34,999 nt of DNA, taken from NCBI GenBank assembly GCA_029252805.1, contig JAQXAR010000018.1:1-34999 (forward strand). The letters are read 5' to 3'. Shown piece by piece: positions 22,051 through 32,648 of this stretch. The notes below the pieces were generated by a model. The model made no database searches, had not been told where the DNA came from, and worked only from the letters and a program-made list of their open reading frames with translations. The DNA is from Rickettsiales bacterium (GTDB lineage: Bacteria > Pseudomonadota > Alphaproteobacteria > Rickettsiales > JALZUV01). Every line of letters starts with the position of its first letter. Positions within the stretch are counted from its first letter, which is position 1. The position numbers and the translations under genes were made by a program.

Positions 22051-23241
22051 ATGTCCCTACAGCCTATGAATTGGGAGGACCCTCTCCTCCTCGACCTAGA
22101 ACTTACTGATGAAGAACGCATGATCCGTGATTCTGCCCGCGAATATTTCCGTGGCACTTTGTTTCCAGGAATCATTGAAGCCAATCGTAATCACTATTTC
22201 GATCCGAAAATTATGCGTGAAATGGGCGAAATGGGCTTGCTCGGTTCTACTATTGATGGCTATGGCTGCGCCGGCGCCAGTCATGTAGCATACGGCCTTA
22301 TCGCACGTGAAATCGAATGGGTTGATAGCGGCTATCGCTCGGCTCTTTCTGTGCAGTCGAGCTTGGTGATGCATCCGATCCATGAGTTCGGTTCAGATGA
22401 ACTTAAAGATCAATTTCTCCCGAAACTCGCAACCGGCGAGCTCATCGGCTGCTTCGGCCTAACGGAGCCTGATCATGGCTCAGATCCCGGTAGTATGAAC
22501 ACCCGCGCGACTCGCAAAGGCACTACCTACAGCCTCACCGGAAACAAGATTTGGATTACCAATTCACCGATCGCAGATGTGTTTGTCGTGTGGGCCAAAG
22601 TCTATGGTGATGACGCGCTAGCAGATGGTACGATCAGTGGCTTTGTGATGGAAAAAGGCATGAAGGGGCTTTCCGCTCCTGAACTTAAAGGCAAACTCTC
22701 GCTTTGCGCCTCGATCACCGGTGAGATCGTGATGGATAATGTGGAAGTGCCTATTGGCAATCGCCTGAATGTAACGGGCCTTAAGGGGCCGTTTAGCTGC
22801 TTAAACAAAGCACGCTACGGCATTGGCTGGGGCGCAATGGGTGCGGCAGAATTCTGTTTCCAAGCCGCTCGAAGCTACACGATGGAGCGCATACAATTTG
22901 GCAGACCTTTGGCCGCCAATCAGCTCATCCAAAAGAAACTCGCCGATATGCTAACGGAGATCACGCTTGGTCTACATGCTTGTTTACGCGTGGGTCGTCT
23001 GTTGGATGAAGGCACGCTGATTCCTGAAACTATCTCGATCATCAAACGCAACAATGCCGGCAAAGCCCTCGACATTGCCCGCGTTGCACGTGATATGCAT
23101 GGCGGAAACGGTATCTCAGATGAATACCATGTAATGCGTCATTCCGTGAATCTAGAGAGTGTGAATACCTATGAAGGTACGCATGATGTGCATGCCCTTA
23201 TTTTGGGTCGCTCTATTACCGGAATGCAGGCCTTTCAATAG
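22051..23241 (+). CDS. gcdH: Glutaryl-CoA dehydrogenase
   Basis: I start this 396-residue acyl-CoA dehydrogenase at ATG 22051; an in-frame extension to 22006 runs into the preceding gene and is unlikely. It has the family regions [30 protein letters not shown] and the C-terminal [20 protein letters not shown], whose Glu in YEGT is the catalytic base. This tail and [20 protein letters not shown] are typical of GcdH, which oxidises and decarboxylates glutaryl-CoA to crotonyl-CoA in lysine and aromatic degradation, passing electrons to ETF. No CoA-transferase lies beside it. No good Shine-Dalgarno is seen, so translation may be coupled to the small upstream gene. Confidence 0.93.
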   Translation: MSLQPMNWEDPLLLDLELTDEERMIRDSAREYFRGTLFPGIIEANRNHYFDPKIMREMGEMGLLGSTIDGYGCAGASHVAYGLIAREIEWVDSGYRSALSVQSSLVMHPIHEFGSDELKDQFLPKLATGELIGCFGLTEPDHGSDPGSMNTRATRKGTTYSLTGNKIWITNSPIADVFVVWAKVYGDDALADGTISGFVMEKGMKGLSAPELKGKLSLCASITGEIVMDNVEVPIGNRLNVTGLKGPFSCLNKARYGIGWGAMGAAEFCFQAARSYTMERIQFGRPLAANQLIQKKLADMLTEITLGLHACLRVGRLLDEGTLIPETISIIKRNNAGKALDIARVARDMHGGNGISDEYHVMRHSVNLESVNTYEGTHDVHALILGRSITGMQAFQ

Positions 23242-23248
23242 GGACTGG

Positions 23249-25006
23249 CTAGCTTAACTCATGCCCGGTTTTTCGGGTATGAAGGTAAAGCATCGCTTGA
23301 ATCATCGTGCTGTAATCGGCAGGCATTTCTTTCATCGCCTTTTCATAAACGGCCATGATCACACGTGCGCGCCCGAGCCATTTTTCATCACCGGTAATTT
23401 CCCATAAACGCAGGATATTATGCAACATCACGCCATTAGCCGCAGGTAGGCCGGTATCATGCCCTTTATGGATACGTACGAGGAGATTCTCCACTCCGTC
23501 CGTCATAAAGTAACCGCCCTTTTCAGCGTCCCAGAATACAGTATTCGTCGTACGGTGAATTTTACGTGCTTGCTTTAACCACTGCTCATCGCGAGTAATT
23601 TCATAAAGCGTCAATAATCCTGCTTCGAAATACGCATAATCTTCCAAGAACCCATGAATCTCAGCGCCTTCAATACGCAATAAAATTGTATCCTCAATCA
23701 GTGAATCACACAGATGAGTTGCGGCTTTTAAGGCAGCTTGCAAATAATCATCACGTTCAAATATCTTAGACGCACGTGCCAATGTGTCGATCATCAGGCC
23801 ATTCCAACCGGCGATCACTTTCTCATCGCGGTCAGGGCGTTTACGCTCATCACGCGCAGCTCTTAGTTTCCCAAGAATCGGGTTAAGTGAATCCCGAAAG
23901 CTTTCATAACTCCGGTTTTTCTCATTCGCTAGCTCCATCAAATGGCGGCGTGCATAGAGCGCTTTGCCATCTACCGGTTCGTGCCCAGGATAAACTGGCA
24001 AATCGGCTAATCCATAGGATTTGCTAAAGAAGTCGCGCTCTTCCGGTGCGAGTGTGGCGTGTAGCTCATCCTCCGTCCAAACATAGTAAGCACCTTCGAC
24101 ACCATCCGTCTCCGCATCCAGTGCGCTATAGAATGCGCCCGAAGGTGCCGTGAGTTCACGCAATACAAAGTCCATCGTTTGCTGCGCAATATCACGATAA
24201 TAGGGCTTGTTAGTCAACACATAGAGCTCAGCATAGCAACGCCCCAAGAGCGCTTGATTATAGAGCATTTTCTCAAAATGGGGTGCACGCCACTCTTTAT
24301 CAACGCAATAACGATGGAAACCACCACCGACCGCATCATTCATTGCCCCTGCCGCCATTTTCTTCAAACTCTGACGTACCATCTCTAACGATGATTCATC
24401 CTTAGTATGGCGAAATTCGGAGAGAAGAAAGAGCAGATAATTCTCATGCGGGAATTTAGGGTCCGTATAGAAGCTACCATATTCCGCATCATAATGCTGG
24501 CTGAGATAATCATGGAATATACTGACAACACTCTTATCCGGCGTGCCGTCTCCCTCCAACACTTCAACAGAAAGTTCATCGCGGATGATGGTAGCGATAT
24601 GCCCCGCTGCTTCACGCAACTGAGCCTCACTTGCTTTCCAGCGCTCTGCTACATCTTGCGACAGCTGTGTTAAATTTCGCCCATATTCAGGCAACATAAC
24701 GCCGCAGGCTAAGAAGGGTTCGCCTTCAGGGGTTAAATACACATGATTTGGCCAGCCAGATTGCTTGGTAATAAGCGTTCGCGCGCGCTGGTAAATCTCA
24801 TTCACATCGGGGCGCTTATCACGATCAACCTTAATGGCGATAAAATGGTTATTAAGCACATCGGCAAAAGCCTCATCGCTGTAAACTCGCTTTTCCATCA
24901 CATGACACCAGTAACAAGCGAAATAACCCACGCTCAAAAAGATCGGTTTATTTTCCGCCTTCGCCTTCGCCAAGCTGGCCTCGTCCCATTCATGCCATTG
25001 AATCAT
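23249..25006 (-). CDS. Thioredoxin-domain protein of the YyaL/DUF255 (SPATA20-like) family
   Basis: The 585-residue protein joins an N-terminal thioredoxin-like domain with Cys31-x-x-Cys34 (FACYWCHVMEKRVYSDEAF) to a large alpha/alpha barrel resembling N-acylglucosamine 2-epimerase (GGGFHRYCVDKEWRAPHFEK, FYSALDAETDGVEGAYYVWT, VIAGWNGLMIDTLARA). Family members are usually about 600 to 700 residues; here the opening SPYLLQHAxNPVDW-like region is reduced to MIQWHEWDEA, so the N-terminus is short. It is cytosolic with no signal peptide. Its ATG overlaps the Nudix gene's stop (ATGA), so the genes are coupled. The function of the family is poorly known. Confidence 0.9.
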   Translation of the reverse strand: MIQWHEWDEASLAKAKAENKPIFLSVGYFACYWCHVMEKRVYSDEAFADVLNNHFIAIKVDRDKRPDVNEIYQRARTLITKQSGWPNHVYLTPEGEPFLACGVMLPEYGRNLTQLSQDVAERWKASEAQLREAAGHIATIIRDELSVEVLEGDGTPDKSVVSIFHDYLSQHYDAEYGSFYTDPKFPHENYLLFLLSEFRHTKDESSLEMVRQSLKKMAAGAMNDAVGGGFHRYCVDKEWRAPHFEKMLYNQALLGRCYAELYVLTNKPYYRDIAQQTMDFVLRELTAPSGAFYSALDAETDGVEGAYYVWTEDELHATLAPEERDFFSKSYGLADLPVYPGHEPVDGKALYARRHLMELANEKNRSYESFRDSLNPILGKLRAARDERKRPDRDEKVIAGWNGLMIDTLARASKIFERDDYLQAALKAATHLCDSLIEDTILLRIEGAEIHGFLEDYAYFEAGLLTLYEITRDEQWLKQARKIHRTTNTVFWDAEKGGYFMTDGVENLLVRIHKGHDTGLPAANGVMLHNILRLWEITGDEKWLGRARVIMAVYEKAMKEMPADYSTMIQAMLYLHTRKTGHELS

Positions 25007-25650
25007 CTTTCCAAACCACTTTCATTTGAGAGCTGCTTACGAAGCACCCTATCAATTTCACGAATAATTTTTAAGTGATCTGGACGAATCTTCTCAACTT
25101 GCGCTCGGTTTTGTGGATCAAACCACTCTCGTGCCACAGTATTGGCATGCTCGGCGCTTGGCTCATCAAACGGACAATCAGGATAAACACCGACAGGATA
25201 TAACCACATAGTCTTCAACTCACCCGTAGAGGCAGATGCAAAGGCGGCTTGCCCCCACTCAGTCACTTCGACAATTTCTTCTAAAGGCAGGCCGATTTCT
25301 TCAATCCCCTCACGTAACGCGGTTACGATAAGTGGCTCAAGGTTCTCAGGCCCATACTCTTTTAATTTTGTGGAGCTGTGATAATCTTCCCATTCGCCCG
25401 TTTCAGGGTTTTTGATTTCGCGGGTACCTTTACATATTTGAAAACCAGGATCGCCCATTTCAGGCATCATTTCAGAAGGTTTGAACAAGTAATACTCAAT
25501 CCCATTCTCCCCTAAACGGTAAGGCACCACACCGGCTTTATGAACATGAATATAAGGAGGTTTCGGCCAATGTAGCTGCTCTCGCAAGCAGTGTGGCACA
25601 ATTTTCTCAGCCGCTTCTTCAGCCAACTGACGCATTTTTTCTTTATCCAT
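25003..25650 (-). CDS. Nudix hydrolase
   Basis: The 215-residue protein has most of a Nudix box: Glu, seven residues, then REGIEEIGL (EPLIVTALREGIEEIGL), with a glycine slightly offset upstream (YGPENLE). These Glu residues bind the metal used to cleave nucleoside diphosphates linked to another moiety. I use ATG 25650, preceded by AGG at six bases, rather than the adjoining GTG at 25653. It is a large Nudix protein with a hydrophilic N-terminal extension. It is translationally coupled to the thioredoxin-fold gene. The substrate is unknown. Confidence 0.82.
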   Translation of the reverse strand: MDKEKMRQLAEEAAEKIVPHCLREQLHWPKPPYIHVHKAGVVPYRLGENGIEYYLFKPSEMMPEMGDPGFQICKGTREIKNPETGEWEDYHSSTKLKEYGPENLEPLIVTALREGIEEIGLPLEEIVEVTEWGQAAFASASTGELKTMWLYPVGVYPDCPFDEPSAEHANTVAREWFDPQNRAQVEKIRPDHLKIIREIDRVLRKQLSNESGLER

Positions 25651-25689
25651 CACTTACCTATAAAGCAGATACGTTAGCGAGTCGTTAAT

Positions 25690-25947
25690 TTACTGCATGC
25701 TAGGCTCTAGCGGCATTATGCTTAAGGTGCTTTCCGTGACGCAGCGTGCAGATGCCGATCGCGTGCCCCCATCTAACACCCCATACTCACCAAACATGGT
25801 GCCTTTACTTAAAAGAGCTAAGCGCCTATTGCCCTCATCTCCTTCTTCAAAGATTTCAACGACACCCTCTTTAATAACATAGGCAGCATCGCTCTGCTCG
25901 CCTTTGTTAAAAATGACTTCGCCCGCTGGCACTGTGATCATTTCCAT
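25690..25947 (-). CDS. Short cyclic-nucleotide-binding domain protein
   Basis: The 85-residue protein is little more than one cNMP-binding jelly roll: PAGEVIFNKGEQSDAAYVIK, then VVEIFEEGDEG, the phosphate-binding-cassette region MFGEYGVLDGGTRSASARC, and a final strand. It lacks the helix-turn-helix of CRP proteins and any enzyme domain, so it is probably a small sensor or partner. An AGGAG lies upstream of ATG 25947. It may be cotranscribed with the Nudix gene 39 bases downstream. The ligand is unknown. Confidence 0.8.
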   Translation of the reverse strand: MEMITVPAGEVIFNKGEQSDAAYVIKEGVVEIFEEGDEGNRRLALLSKGTMFGEYGVLDGGTRSASARCVTESTLSIMPLEPSMQ

Positions 25948-25970
25948 AGTAGGTTACTCCTGATAACACT

Positions 25971-26001
25971 TTGAATACAATCTTAGATTACAATATATAA
26001 T
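25971..26001 (+). promoter_or_regulatory. Promoter of hisN-trmFO
   Basis: TTGAAT (25971-25976) and TATAAT (25996-26001), spaced by 19 bases, precede the gene at 26019. The leader would be about ten bases with no Shine-Dalgarno. The spacing is longer than ideal. Confidence 0.45.
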
Positions 26002-26018
26002 TTAACAAAAGATTAATA

Positions 26019-26804
26019 ATGCCTACAATTAACAGTATAAAAAATAGAAAATATCTCTTTAAATGGAGAAACAGACTCCTCCCGCTCACCAAAGAGCTGA
26101 TAAAAGGGATGCAGGGAACTGAAAAAAAACCAGATGGAACACCGGTTACAGCTGTTGATAGAGAAATTGAACTCTTTCTGCGCGAGGAGATAAAATCTAA
26201 TTTTCCCGAAGATGGAATTATTGGCGAAGAGTTCCCGCCCCATCAACCAGAAGCTGAAAATCAGTGGATAATTGATCCAATCGATGGCACCCGTGCGCTT
26301 ATCGCCGGTGTACCTACCTTCACCACGCTCATTGCCTTATTGAAGAACGGACATCCTCAATTCTCTATGATGCTACAGCCTGTTACGGGCGAAACGTGGT
26401 TCGGAGATAATGAAACAACCCACTATAATGGCGAGGCTACCCATTGCCAAAAAGTTGAAACGCTCGCGGCGGCAATATTCTCGACCACCTCTCCACAGCT
26501 TTTTCGTGACGCGGATAAACCCATCATTGATTCCATCATGCAAAACGCCCGCAACTGCCAGCTCGGCGAAGATGGCTATGCTTACGGAAAACTCGCCAAA
26601 GGCGATCTCCATTTAGTGGTTGAATCCGGCTTAAAGCCCTATGATTTCTTGCCCTTAGTTCCCATCGTAATAGGGGCCGGGGCCATCATGACAGACTGGC
26701 AAGGCAATCCCCTCACGTTAGAATCTAACGGAGATGTGATCGCCGCCAGCAGCAAAGCCTTGCATAAACAGGCATTAGCGCTATTAAACCCGCATGACAG
26801 ATAA
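26019..26804 (+). CDS. hisN: Inositol-monophosphatase family; probable histidinol-phosphatase HisN
   Basis: The 261-residue protein is a metal-dependent phosphomonoesterase of the IMPase superfamily. Visible motifs are [19 protein letters not shown] (metal Glu), [17 protein letters not shown] (DPIDGT with metal ligands) and [20 protein letters not shown] near the C-terminus. The sequence following DPIDGTRA and the KPYDFL motif fit the HisN-type histidinol-phosphatase of histidine biosynthesis better than SuhB or CysQ. No his genes are adjacent, so the symbol is tentative. It overlaps trmFO by 11 bases in another frame, making a two-gene operon. Confidence 0.8.
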   Translation: MPTINSIKNRKYLFKWRNRLLPLTKELIKGMQGTEKKPDGTPVTAVDREIELFLREEIKSNFPEDGIIGEEFPPHQPEAENQWIIDPIDGTRALIAGVPTFTTLIALLKNGHPQFSMMLQPVTGETWFGDNETTHYNGEATHCQKVETLAAAIFSTTSPQLFRDADKPIIDSIMQNARNCQLGEDGYAYGKLAKGDLHLVVESGLKPYDFLPLVPIVIGAGAIMTDWQGNPLTLESNGDVIAASSKALHKQALALLNPHDR

Positions 26805-28137
26805 AAAACTCACCATTATCGGTGCTGGCCTTGCCGGCAGTGAAGCAGCGTGGCAAGCCGCCAACGCAGGTATCAACGTAACTCTAATAGAGATGCGCCC
26901 TACCCGCGAAACCTTCGCCCACCAGACCCAAGATTGTGCCGAGCTTGTATGCTCTAACTCCTTCCGTTCCGATGATGCGACACGTTCGGCCATTGGCTTA
27001 CTGCATGAAGAGATGCGCCAGTTAGACTCCGTCATCATCCGCTGCGGCGATGCCAGCAAGTTACCTGCAGGCGGCGCACTTGCCGTTGATCGCGATGGCT
27101 TCTCGGCCATGGTGACACAAGAACTCACCAACCACCCCAACATCACGCTTGAACGCCGCGAAGTCACCGAACTTCCTTCCGCTGATGAAGGCATGTGCAT
27201 TGTCGCAACCGGCCCCCTCACCTCCGATATTTTAGCCGAATCTATTCTCGCGCATACCGGCGAAGAGTATCTTTCTTTTTTCGATGCAATTGCTCCCATT
27301 ATATTGAAAGAATCCATCGATTTTGAAAAAGCATGGTTCCAATCGCGCTACGATAAAGGTAGCGGCAAAGATTACATCAATCTGCCGATGGATAAGGAAC
27401 AATATGAAACCTTCATTCAAGCACTTAACGAGGGCGATAAAACTGAATTCAAAGATTGGGAAAAAGACACGCCTTATTTTGAAGGCTGCTTGCCGATCGA
27501 AGTCATGGCCGAACGCGGCCCTGAGACTTTGCGCTGGGGCCCAATGAAGCCTGTTGGCCTCACCAACCCGCATAACCCCACCGTCAAAGCCCATGCGATT
27601 GTACAGCTGCGTCAAGATAATGCCCTTGGCACACTCTTCAATATGGTCGGCTTCCAAACCAAACTCAAATGGGGTGCGCAGAAAGAAATTTTCTCCACTA
27701 TCCCCGGCCTAGAAAATGCCGACTTTGTTCGCCTTGGCGGTATTCACCGCAACACGTTCATCAACAGTCCGGCTTTGCTGGATGAGCAATTGCGCCTAAA
27801 GAAGCACCCTCACCTTCGCTTTGCAGGGCAAGTCACTGGCGTTGAAGGCTATGTTGAATCTGCCTCATCGGGCTTAATGGCAGGTCGTTTCGCCATCGCT
27901 GAATTGCTCGGACAAAACTTCACCTATCCGCCACAAGAAACAGCAATCGGTGCCTTGATGACTCACGTCACCACTGGTGCGGAATCAAAGACCTTCCAGC
28001 CGATGAATGTGAATTTTGGCCTACTGCCGCCCTTCCCAGAGCGCGTAAAGAAGAAAGAACGCAAAGAAGCCTACTGCACCCGCGGAATGGAAGCGTTCAA
28101 GAATTGGAAAGAATCAGAAAGTCAGGCCGCCGCTTGA
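26794..28137 (+). CDS. trmFO: Methylenetetrahydrofolate-tRNA-(uracil-54-C5)-methyltransferase
   Basis: The 447-residue flavoprotein makes 5-methyluridine at position 54 in the T-loop of tRNAs, using folate and FADH2. Its N-terminus has [20 protein letters not shown] (FAD binding), followed by the signature [14 protein letters not shown] whose cysteine belongs to the conserved set, [12 protein letters not shown], and [14 protein letters not shown]. The C-terminal [19 protein letters not shown] and [15 protein letters not shown] are characteristic. The length equals the family's. It overlaps hisN by 11 bases, and converges with pgk, overlapping its 3' end by 16 bases. Confidence 0.95.
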   Translation: MTDKKLTIIGAGLAGSEAAWQAANAGINVTLIEMRPTRETFAHQTQDCAELVCSNSFRSDDATRSAIGLLHEEMRQLDSVIIRCGDASKLPAGGALAVDRDGFSAMVTQELTNHPNITLERREVTELPSADEGMCIVATGPLTSDILAESILAHTGEEYLSFFDAIAPIILKESIDFEKAWFQSRYDKGSGKDYINLPMDKEQYETFIQALNEGDKTEFKDWEKDTPYFEGCLPIEVMAERGPETLRWGPMKPVGLTNPHNPTVKAHAIVQLRQDNALGTLFNMVGFQTKLKWGAQKEIFSTIPGLENADFVRLGGIHRNTFINSPALLDEQLRLKKHPHLRFAGQVTGVEGYVESASSGLMAGRFAIAELLGQNFTYPPQETAIGALMTHVTTGAESKTFQPMNVNFGLLPPFPERVKKKERKEAYCTRGMEAFKNWKESESQAAA

Positions 28138-29333
28138 GCGTGACGCGCTAGCGCTGCTACACCAGGAAGCTCTTTGCCTTCCATCCACTCTAGGAAAGCT
28201 CCCCCTGCTGTGGAGAGATAGGTAAAGGCATCGAACAAGCCACTATGCGCGAGCGCCGCCACCGTATCGCCTCCCCCTGCAACTGAGTGTAACTCACCCT
28301 TGGCTGTTTGAATTGAGGCTTCACGTGCGAGGGCAACGGTTCCCATATCAAACGGCGTGTTTTCAAATGCACCAAGTGGGCCATTCCACACGAGGCTCTT
28401 ACATTCGCGCAACGCCGCACGCATCGCGTCCATCGTTTCCATCCCGATATCCAGCGCCATCGCATCATCCGGAATCTCACTTATAGGAACAATCCTGTTA
28501 CGTGCATGTGCCGCAAATTCGTGCGTAATCACCACGTCACTTGGCAGTATAATGCGGCAGTTTTTAGCATCGGCTTGGCTGAGAATATCTTTCGCCGTAT
28601 CGAGCAAGTCAGGTTCATAAAGTGACTTACCAACACGATACCCCTGTGCTGCAAGAAAAGTATGCGCCATCGCCCCGCCGATCATCAGGATATCCACTTT
28701 CTCAAGCAAAAACTCTAACACGCTGAGCTTTGTTGACACCTTAGCACCACCAATCACCGCACCTAAGGGGCGCTCAGGCACATCGAAGATACTGCCAAGC
28801 ATTTGCAGTTCATTCGCCAGAGAGGTGCCGGCATAAGCAGGCAGATAATCTGTAATCCCAACCATCGAGGCATGTGCACGATGCGCACAGGAGAAAGCAT
28901 CATTTACAAAAATATCACCATTCGCTGCAAGCGCTTGAGAAAATTCCGCATCATTGGCTTTCTCTGCCTTATGAAACCGCAGATTCTCCAAGAGGGCAAT
29001 TTCGCCATTTTGCATGGCTGAAACAACTTTCTCAGATTCAATCCCAATGCAATCCGGGGCGAAAGCAATCGGCTGGCCCAAGGCTTCGCTAATAGGGTCC
29101 ACCAAAATAGATAAGGATAATGCCGGATCATACGAACCATCTGGACGCCCAAAATGCGATAGAATAATTACCTTAGCCCCTCGCTTGGACAGAGACTGAA
29201 TCGTTGGCAGCTGGCGTGTAATACGTGTCATATCACGCACTTCGCTCCCTTGCATCGGTACATTCACATCCATCCGCACAAGCACTCGCTTGCCTTTAAC
29301 ATCAATATCTTCAAATGAGGGGAGGTTTTTCAT
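28122..29333 (-). CDS. pgk: Phosphoglycerate kinase
   Basis: The 403-residue enzyme interconverts 1,3-bisphosphoglycerate plus ADP with 3-phosphoglycerate plus ATP. Signature sequences are [13 protein letters not shown] (about 14-26), ILSHFGRP, the basic patch in [47 protein letters not shown] and the nucleotide-binding [16 protein letters not shown] and [10 protein letters not shown]. It lies three bases after gap on the same strand, an obvious operon. Its 3' end overlaps that of trmFO by 16 bases. The family length is normal. Confidence 0.97.
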   Translation of the reverse strand: MKNLPSFEDIDVKGKRVLVRMDVNVPMQGSEVRDMTRITRQLPTIQSLSKRGAKVIILSHFGRPDGSYDPALSLSILVDPISEALGQPIAFAPDCIGIESEKVVSAMQNGEIALLENLRFHKAEKANDAEFSQALAANGDIFVNDAFSCAHRAHASMVGITDYLPAYAGTSLANELQMLGSIFDVPERPLGAVIGGAKVSTKLSVLEFLLEKVDILMIGGAMAHTFLAAQGYRVGKSLYEPDLLDTAKDILSQADAKNCRIILPSDVVITHEFAAHARNRIVPISEIPDDAMALDIGMETMDAMRAALRECKSLVWNGPLGAFENTPFDMGTVALAREASIQTAKGELHSVAGGGDTVAALAHSGLFDAFTYLSTAGGAFLEWMEGKELPGVAALARHAQAAA

Positions 29334-29336
29334 GCA

Positions 29337-30326
29337 CTAGCCATGCACCTTCGCCATCAACGCCGTGACATCGAGCATACGGTTAGAGAACCCCCACTCG
29401 TTATCGTACCATGCGGCAATGCGGCCCATCTTATCGCCGGACAGGCGCGTGCCTGTTGCATCAAAGATAGAGCTTGCCGGATGGTGGTTAAAATCGATCG
29501 AAACCAACGGCTCATCCGTATAAGCCAGCACATCTGATGAGGCGGCTTTAACGGCAGCATTAATCGCTTCAATCGTCATTGGTTTTTCACTATTGAACGT
29601 TAAATCCACGAGGGAAACATTTGGCGTTGGCACACGCACAGCCACGCCATCTAATTTGCCTTCAAGCTCAGGAATCACCAGGCTAATCGCTTTAGCTGCC
29701 CCGGTTGAAGTCGGAATCATCGATACCGCTGCCGCACGCGCGCGGCGTAAATCTTTATGCGTCGCATCGACGATATTTTGATCGCCCGTATAAGCATGCA
29801 CCGTAGTCATGAAACCATTCACAATGCCAAACTCATCATTCAACACTTTCGCCACCGGAGCTAAACAGTTTGTCGTGCATGAGCCAACGGAGACAACCGT
29901 ATGTTCTGCCTTCAGTGCCTCATTATTCACCCCATAAACAATCGTTGAATGCGCATCAGGTGACGGCGCTGACACCAGCACCCCTTTGACCTTACTGCTC
30001 ATATGGCGATTACATTGCTCAACCGATTTAAAAATTCCCGTGCATTCCAACACATAATCAACATCCCAACCGATATTCTCCGGCTCGCGCTCATGTGTTA
30101 ATTTCACGCGCTTACCGTTAATCAATAGGTCTTCGCCATCAGCTTTGACTTCACCACGAAAGCCACCGTGAACAGAATCGTACTTTAAAAGATGCACATG
30201 CGTTTCGATCGGTGCGGGGCCATTCACTGCAACAAGTTCAATGTCATTGCGATCAGATTCCACCAATGCGCGCAGAACGCAGCGTCCAATACGCCCCAGT
30301 CCGTTAATACCAATACGAATTGTCAT
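29337..30326 (-). CDS. gap: Glyceraldehyde-3-phosphate dehydrogenase, probably NADP-using
   Basis: The 329-residue enzyme has the N-terminal dinucleotide motif RIGINGLGRIGRCVLRA, the active-site SVGSCTTNCLAP (Cys150) and His in MTTVHAYTGDQ. Where strictly NAD-dependent enzymes have Asp after VAVN, here it is Gly36 (VAVNGPAP). Where they carry Leu-Pro ahead of HKDLRRARAAA, here it is Ala188-Thr189 (DATHKDLR), resembling the Ala-Ser of NADP-linked photosynthetic forms. NADP(H) use, in the gluconeogenic direction, is thus inferred. An AAAGGGG lies eight bases before the ATG. It is divergent from glpX and followed by pgk. Confidence 0.96.
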   Translation of the reverse strand: MTIRIGINGLGRIGRCVLRALVESDRNDIELVAVNGPAPIETHVHLLKYDSVHGGFRGEVKADGEDLLINGKRVKLTHEREPENIGWDVDYVLECTGIFKSVEQCNRHMSSKVKGVLVSAPSPDAHSTIVYGVNNEALKAEHTVVSVGSCTTNCLAPVAKVLNDEFGIVNGFMTTVHAYTGDQNIVDATHKDLRRARAAAVSMIPTSTGAAKAISLVIPELEGKLDGVAVRVPTPNVSLVDLTFNSEKPMTIEAINAAVKAASSDVLAYTDEPLVSIDFNHHPASSIFDATGTRLSGDKMGRIAAWYDNEWGFSNRMLDVTALMAKVHG

Positions 30327-30399
30327 GTACGATTCCCCTTTAGTGTTTTATAAATATGCTTATGCTAGTTTCCAGATAAATACTCAAGGAGCTTTTTGC

Positions 30400-31428
30400 A
30401 TGTCTTATTCACTTCCTAAACCCTCAGAACATTCTTTTGACGATGAAGGTTTCACGATGGATAGAAACTTAGCCCTTGAAGCGGTGCGTATTACCGAGGC
30501 TGCAGCCCTCGCAGCATCCAAATGGATGGGCTGCGGCGATGAGAAAGCCGCTGACAACGCTGCCGTAGAAGCGATGCGTGCAGTGCTCAACAGTTTAGAC
30601 ATGGATGGCACGGTCGTCATCGGTGAAGGCGAACGTGATGAAGCGCCGATGCTCTATATCGGTGAAAAAGTCGGCTCAGCTAAAGGCCCACAAGTAGATA
30701 TCGCGCTTGATCCTTTGGAAGGCACCACAACCTGTGCCGTGGGTGGGTTCAATTCTATTGCTGTACTCGCTATGGCCAGCAAAGATGGCTTCCTACATGC
30801 ACCTGACGTTTACATGGATAAAATCGCTGTTGGCGCAGGCTTACCAGTTGGCGTGATTGATCTTGATAAATCACCTAAAGAAAACCTAACATCGCTGGCA
30901 AAAGCCAAAAACTGTGAAATTAGCGATCTCGTGGTTTGTGTCCTTGACCGCGAACGCCATCAAAAACTTATCAGCGATATTCGCGAAGCCGGTGCGCGCA
31001 TCCTCCTCATTTCCGATGGTGATGTGACTGGTATTATCGCCACCACTAAATCAGATACGAATATCGATATTTACATGGGCATTGGCGGCGCACCTGAGGG
31101 TGTACTCGCTGCAGCAGCATTGCGTTGCATTGGCGGCCAAATGCAAGCGCGCCTTCTGTTCGATAATGACGAGCAACGCACCCGCGCGAAACGCATGGGT
31201 ATTGATGATCTCAACCGTAAATATAATATGGAAGATATGGCTAAAGGCGAAGTCATGTTCGCGGCGACCGGAGTAACTGACGGCCCAATGCTAAAAGGCG
31301 TTCGTCGTATGACGGGGGGTGCAGAAACCCACTCTATCATCATGCGCAGCAAAACCGGTACCGTGCGCGACATCCACGCTCACCACAACTTCAATCGTAA
31401 AACATGGGTCGATAACGAAGAGAAGTAA
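30400..31428 (+). CDS. glpX: Class II fructose-1,6-bisphosphatase
   Basis: I start this 342-residue enzyme at ATG 30400, preceded by AAGGAG (30386-30391); a longer frame back to 30241 runs into gap. GlpX hydrolyses fructose 1,6-bisphosphate in gluconeogenesis. Signature parts are VIGEGERDEAPMLYIGEKVG (metal-binding Glu), VDIALDPLEGTTTCAVGGFN (the DPLEGT motif), LISDGDVTGII, YMGIGGAPEGVLAAAALRCI and GVTDGPMLKGVRR. It is divergent from gap-pgk, with only 73 bases between the starts, so the three genes are probably co-regulated for sugar synthesis. Convergent with dnaJ. Confidence 0.95.
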   Translation: MSYSLPKPSEHSFDDEGFTMDRNLALEAVRITEAAALAASKWMGCGDEKAADNAAVEAMRAVLNSLDMDGTVVIGEGERDEAPMLYIGEKVGSAKGPQVDIALDPLEGTTTCAVGGFNSIAVLAMASKDGFLHAPDVYMDKIAVGAGLPVGVIDLDKSPKENLTSLAKAKNCEISDLVVCVLDRERHQKLISDIREAGARILLISDGDVTGIIATTKSDTNIDIYMGIGGAPEGVLAAAALRCIGGQMQARLLFDNDEQRTRAKRMGIDDLNRKYNMEDMAKGEVMFAATGVTDGPMLKGVRRMTGGAETHSIIMRSKTGTVRDIHAHHNFNRKTWVDNEEK

Positions 31429-31444
31429 GTCTCTACTCTTCGTT
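31414..31444. terminator. Possible bidirectional hairpin between glpX and dnaJ
   Basis: AACGAAGAG (31414-31422) is perfectly complementary to CTCTTCGTT (31436-31444), spanning the glpX stop codon. There is no T run on either side, so the terminator assignment is weak. The genes converge here. Confidence 0.35.
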
Positions 31445-31463
31445 ACTCTCGAATAGCAGGATT

Positions 31464-32633
31464 TTAATCTTTTAAGTCTTCCCAGAACTCTTTGACTCGG
31501 CCGAAGAAATTTTCTGATTCGGGGCTGTTATCTTTGTTGCTCTTATCGCCTTTAAACTGCTTAAGCATATCTTTCTGCTTCTTGCTTAAGTTCACGGGCG
31601 TTTCGATGGCAGCATGTACATACATGTCTCCGCGTAATCCGCTAGAGCGCATTACAGACATCCCTTTATCTTTCAAACGGAATTGACGGCCAGACTGCGT
31701 GCCTGCAGGAATCGTCACTTTCACCTTGCCGCCTTCAATGGTCGGCACTTGTGCGCTTCCACCGAGAGCTGCTTCTATCATTGGTACGGGCACACGACAA
31801 TGTAAGTCAGTGCCATCACGCTGGAAGATAGGATGGGGTTTGATATTGAGGAAGATATAAAGATCGCCCGATGGACCGCCGCGCATCCCCGCCTCACCTT
31901 CACCACTCAAGCGGATACGAGTCCCCTCTTCAACACCGGCAGGAATCGTCACTTTCAGTGACTTTTGCTTACGGGTACGGCCTGAACCTGCACATGGCTT
32001 ACAAGGAGATTTAATGATCTTACCCAAACCTTGGCATGTATGACAGCCACGTTCGATCGTGAAGAACCCTTGTTGTGCACGTACTTTGCCGCGCCCATTA
32101 CAGGTTCCGCAACTTTGAGGCTTGGTGCCTTTTTCAGCACCATTACCGGCACAGCCGCTACAGGTCACGGATGTCGTCACCTTCACTTGGCTTTGTTTGC
32201 CTTTGAATGCATCTTCAAGCGAGATACTTAAATTATGGCGCAAATCAGCACCACGAGCGGCACCGCCAGCAGCGCCACGTGCCTGACCGCCGCCAAAACC
32301 GCCACCACCTCCGCCGCCGCCGCCAAAGAGATCTTCGAAAATATCAGAGAAACTGCTGCCGCCAAAGTCAAAGCCACCAGCACCAGGCCCACCAGCACCG
32401 CCGCTCATTCCTTGCTCGAAAGCATCATGGCCATACCGATCGTAAGCGGCACGCTTTTGCTCATCTTTGAGAACTTCATAAGCGCCTGAAATTTCTTTAA
32501 ATTTCTTCTCCGCTTCAGCATCACCCTGATTTTGATCTGGATGGTATTTCATGGCTAATTTACGATAAGCAGCTTTAACCTGCTTCGCATCAGCATCGCG
32601 GCTTACGCCAAGTAATTCGTAATAATCAGCCAT
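31464..32633 (-). CDS. dnaJ: Chaperone protein DnaJ
   Basis: The 389-residue Hsp40 co-chaperone stimulates DnaK's ATPase and delivers unfolded substrates. The J domain (1-70) has HPD at 31-33 (MKYHPDQNQ). A Gly/Phe-rich linker (about 75-118) contains long glycine runs. The zinc domain has four CxxCxGxG repeats: [24 protein letters not shown] and CKPCAGSG. The two beta-sandwich peptide-binding domains follow ([20 protein letters not shown]). It lies downstream of dnaK on the same strand. The 47-base gap holds a strong hairpin terminator, so dnaJ gets only read-through or a separate signal. Confidence 0.97.
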   Translation of the reverse strand: MADYYELLGVSRDADAKQVKAAYRKLAMKYHPDQNQGDAEAEKKFKEISGAYEVLKDEQKRAAYDRYGHDAFEQGMSGGAGGPGAGGFDFGGSSFSDIFEDLFGGGGGGGGGFGGGQARGAAGGAARGADLRHNLSISLEDAFKGKQSQVKVTTSVTCSGCAGNGAEKGTKPQSCGTCNGRGKVRAQQGFFTIERGCHTCQGLGKIIKSPCKPCAGSGRTRKQKSLKVTIPAGVEEGTRIRLSGEGEAGMRGGPSGDLYIFLNIKPHPIFQRDGTDLHCRVPVPMIEAALGGSAQVPTIEGGKVKVTIPAGTQSGRQFRLKDKGMSVMRSSGLRGDMYVHAAIETPVNLSKKQKDMLKQFKGDKSNKDNSPESENFFGRVKEFWEDLKD

Positions 32634-32648
32634 TGAGGTCCCAAAAAT

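Noticed and set aside
30241-30399. Longer N-terminus for glpX
   Set aside because: It would overlap the divergent gap gene; ATG 30400 has a good AAGGAG and the expected family start.
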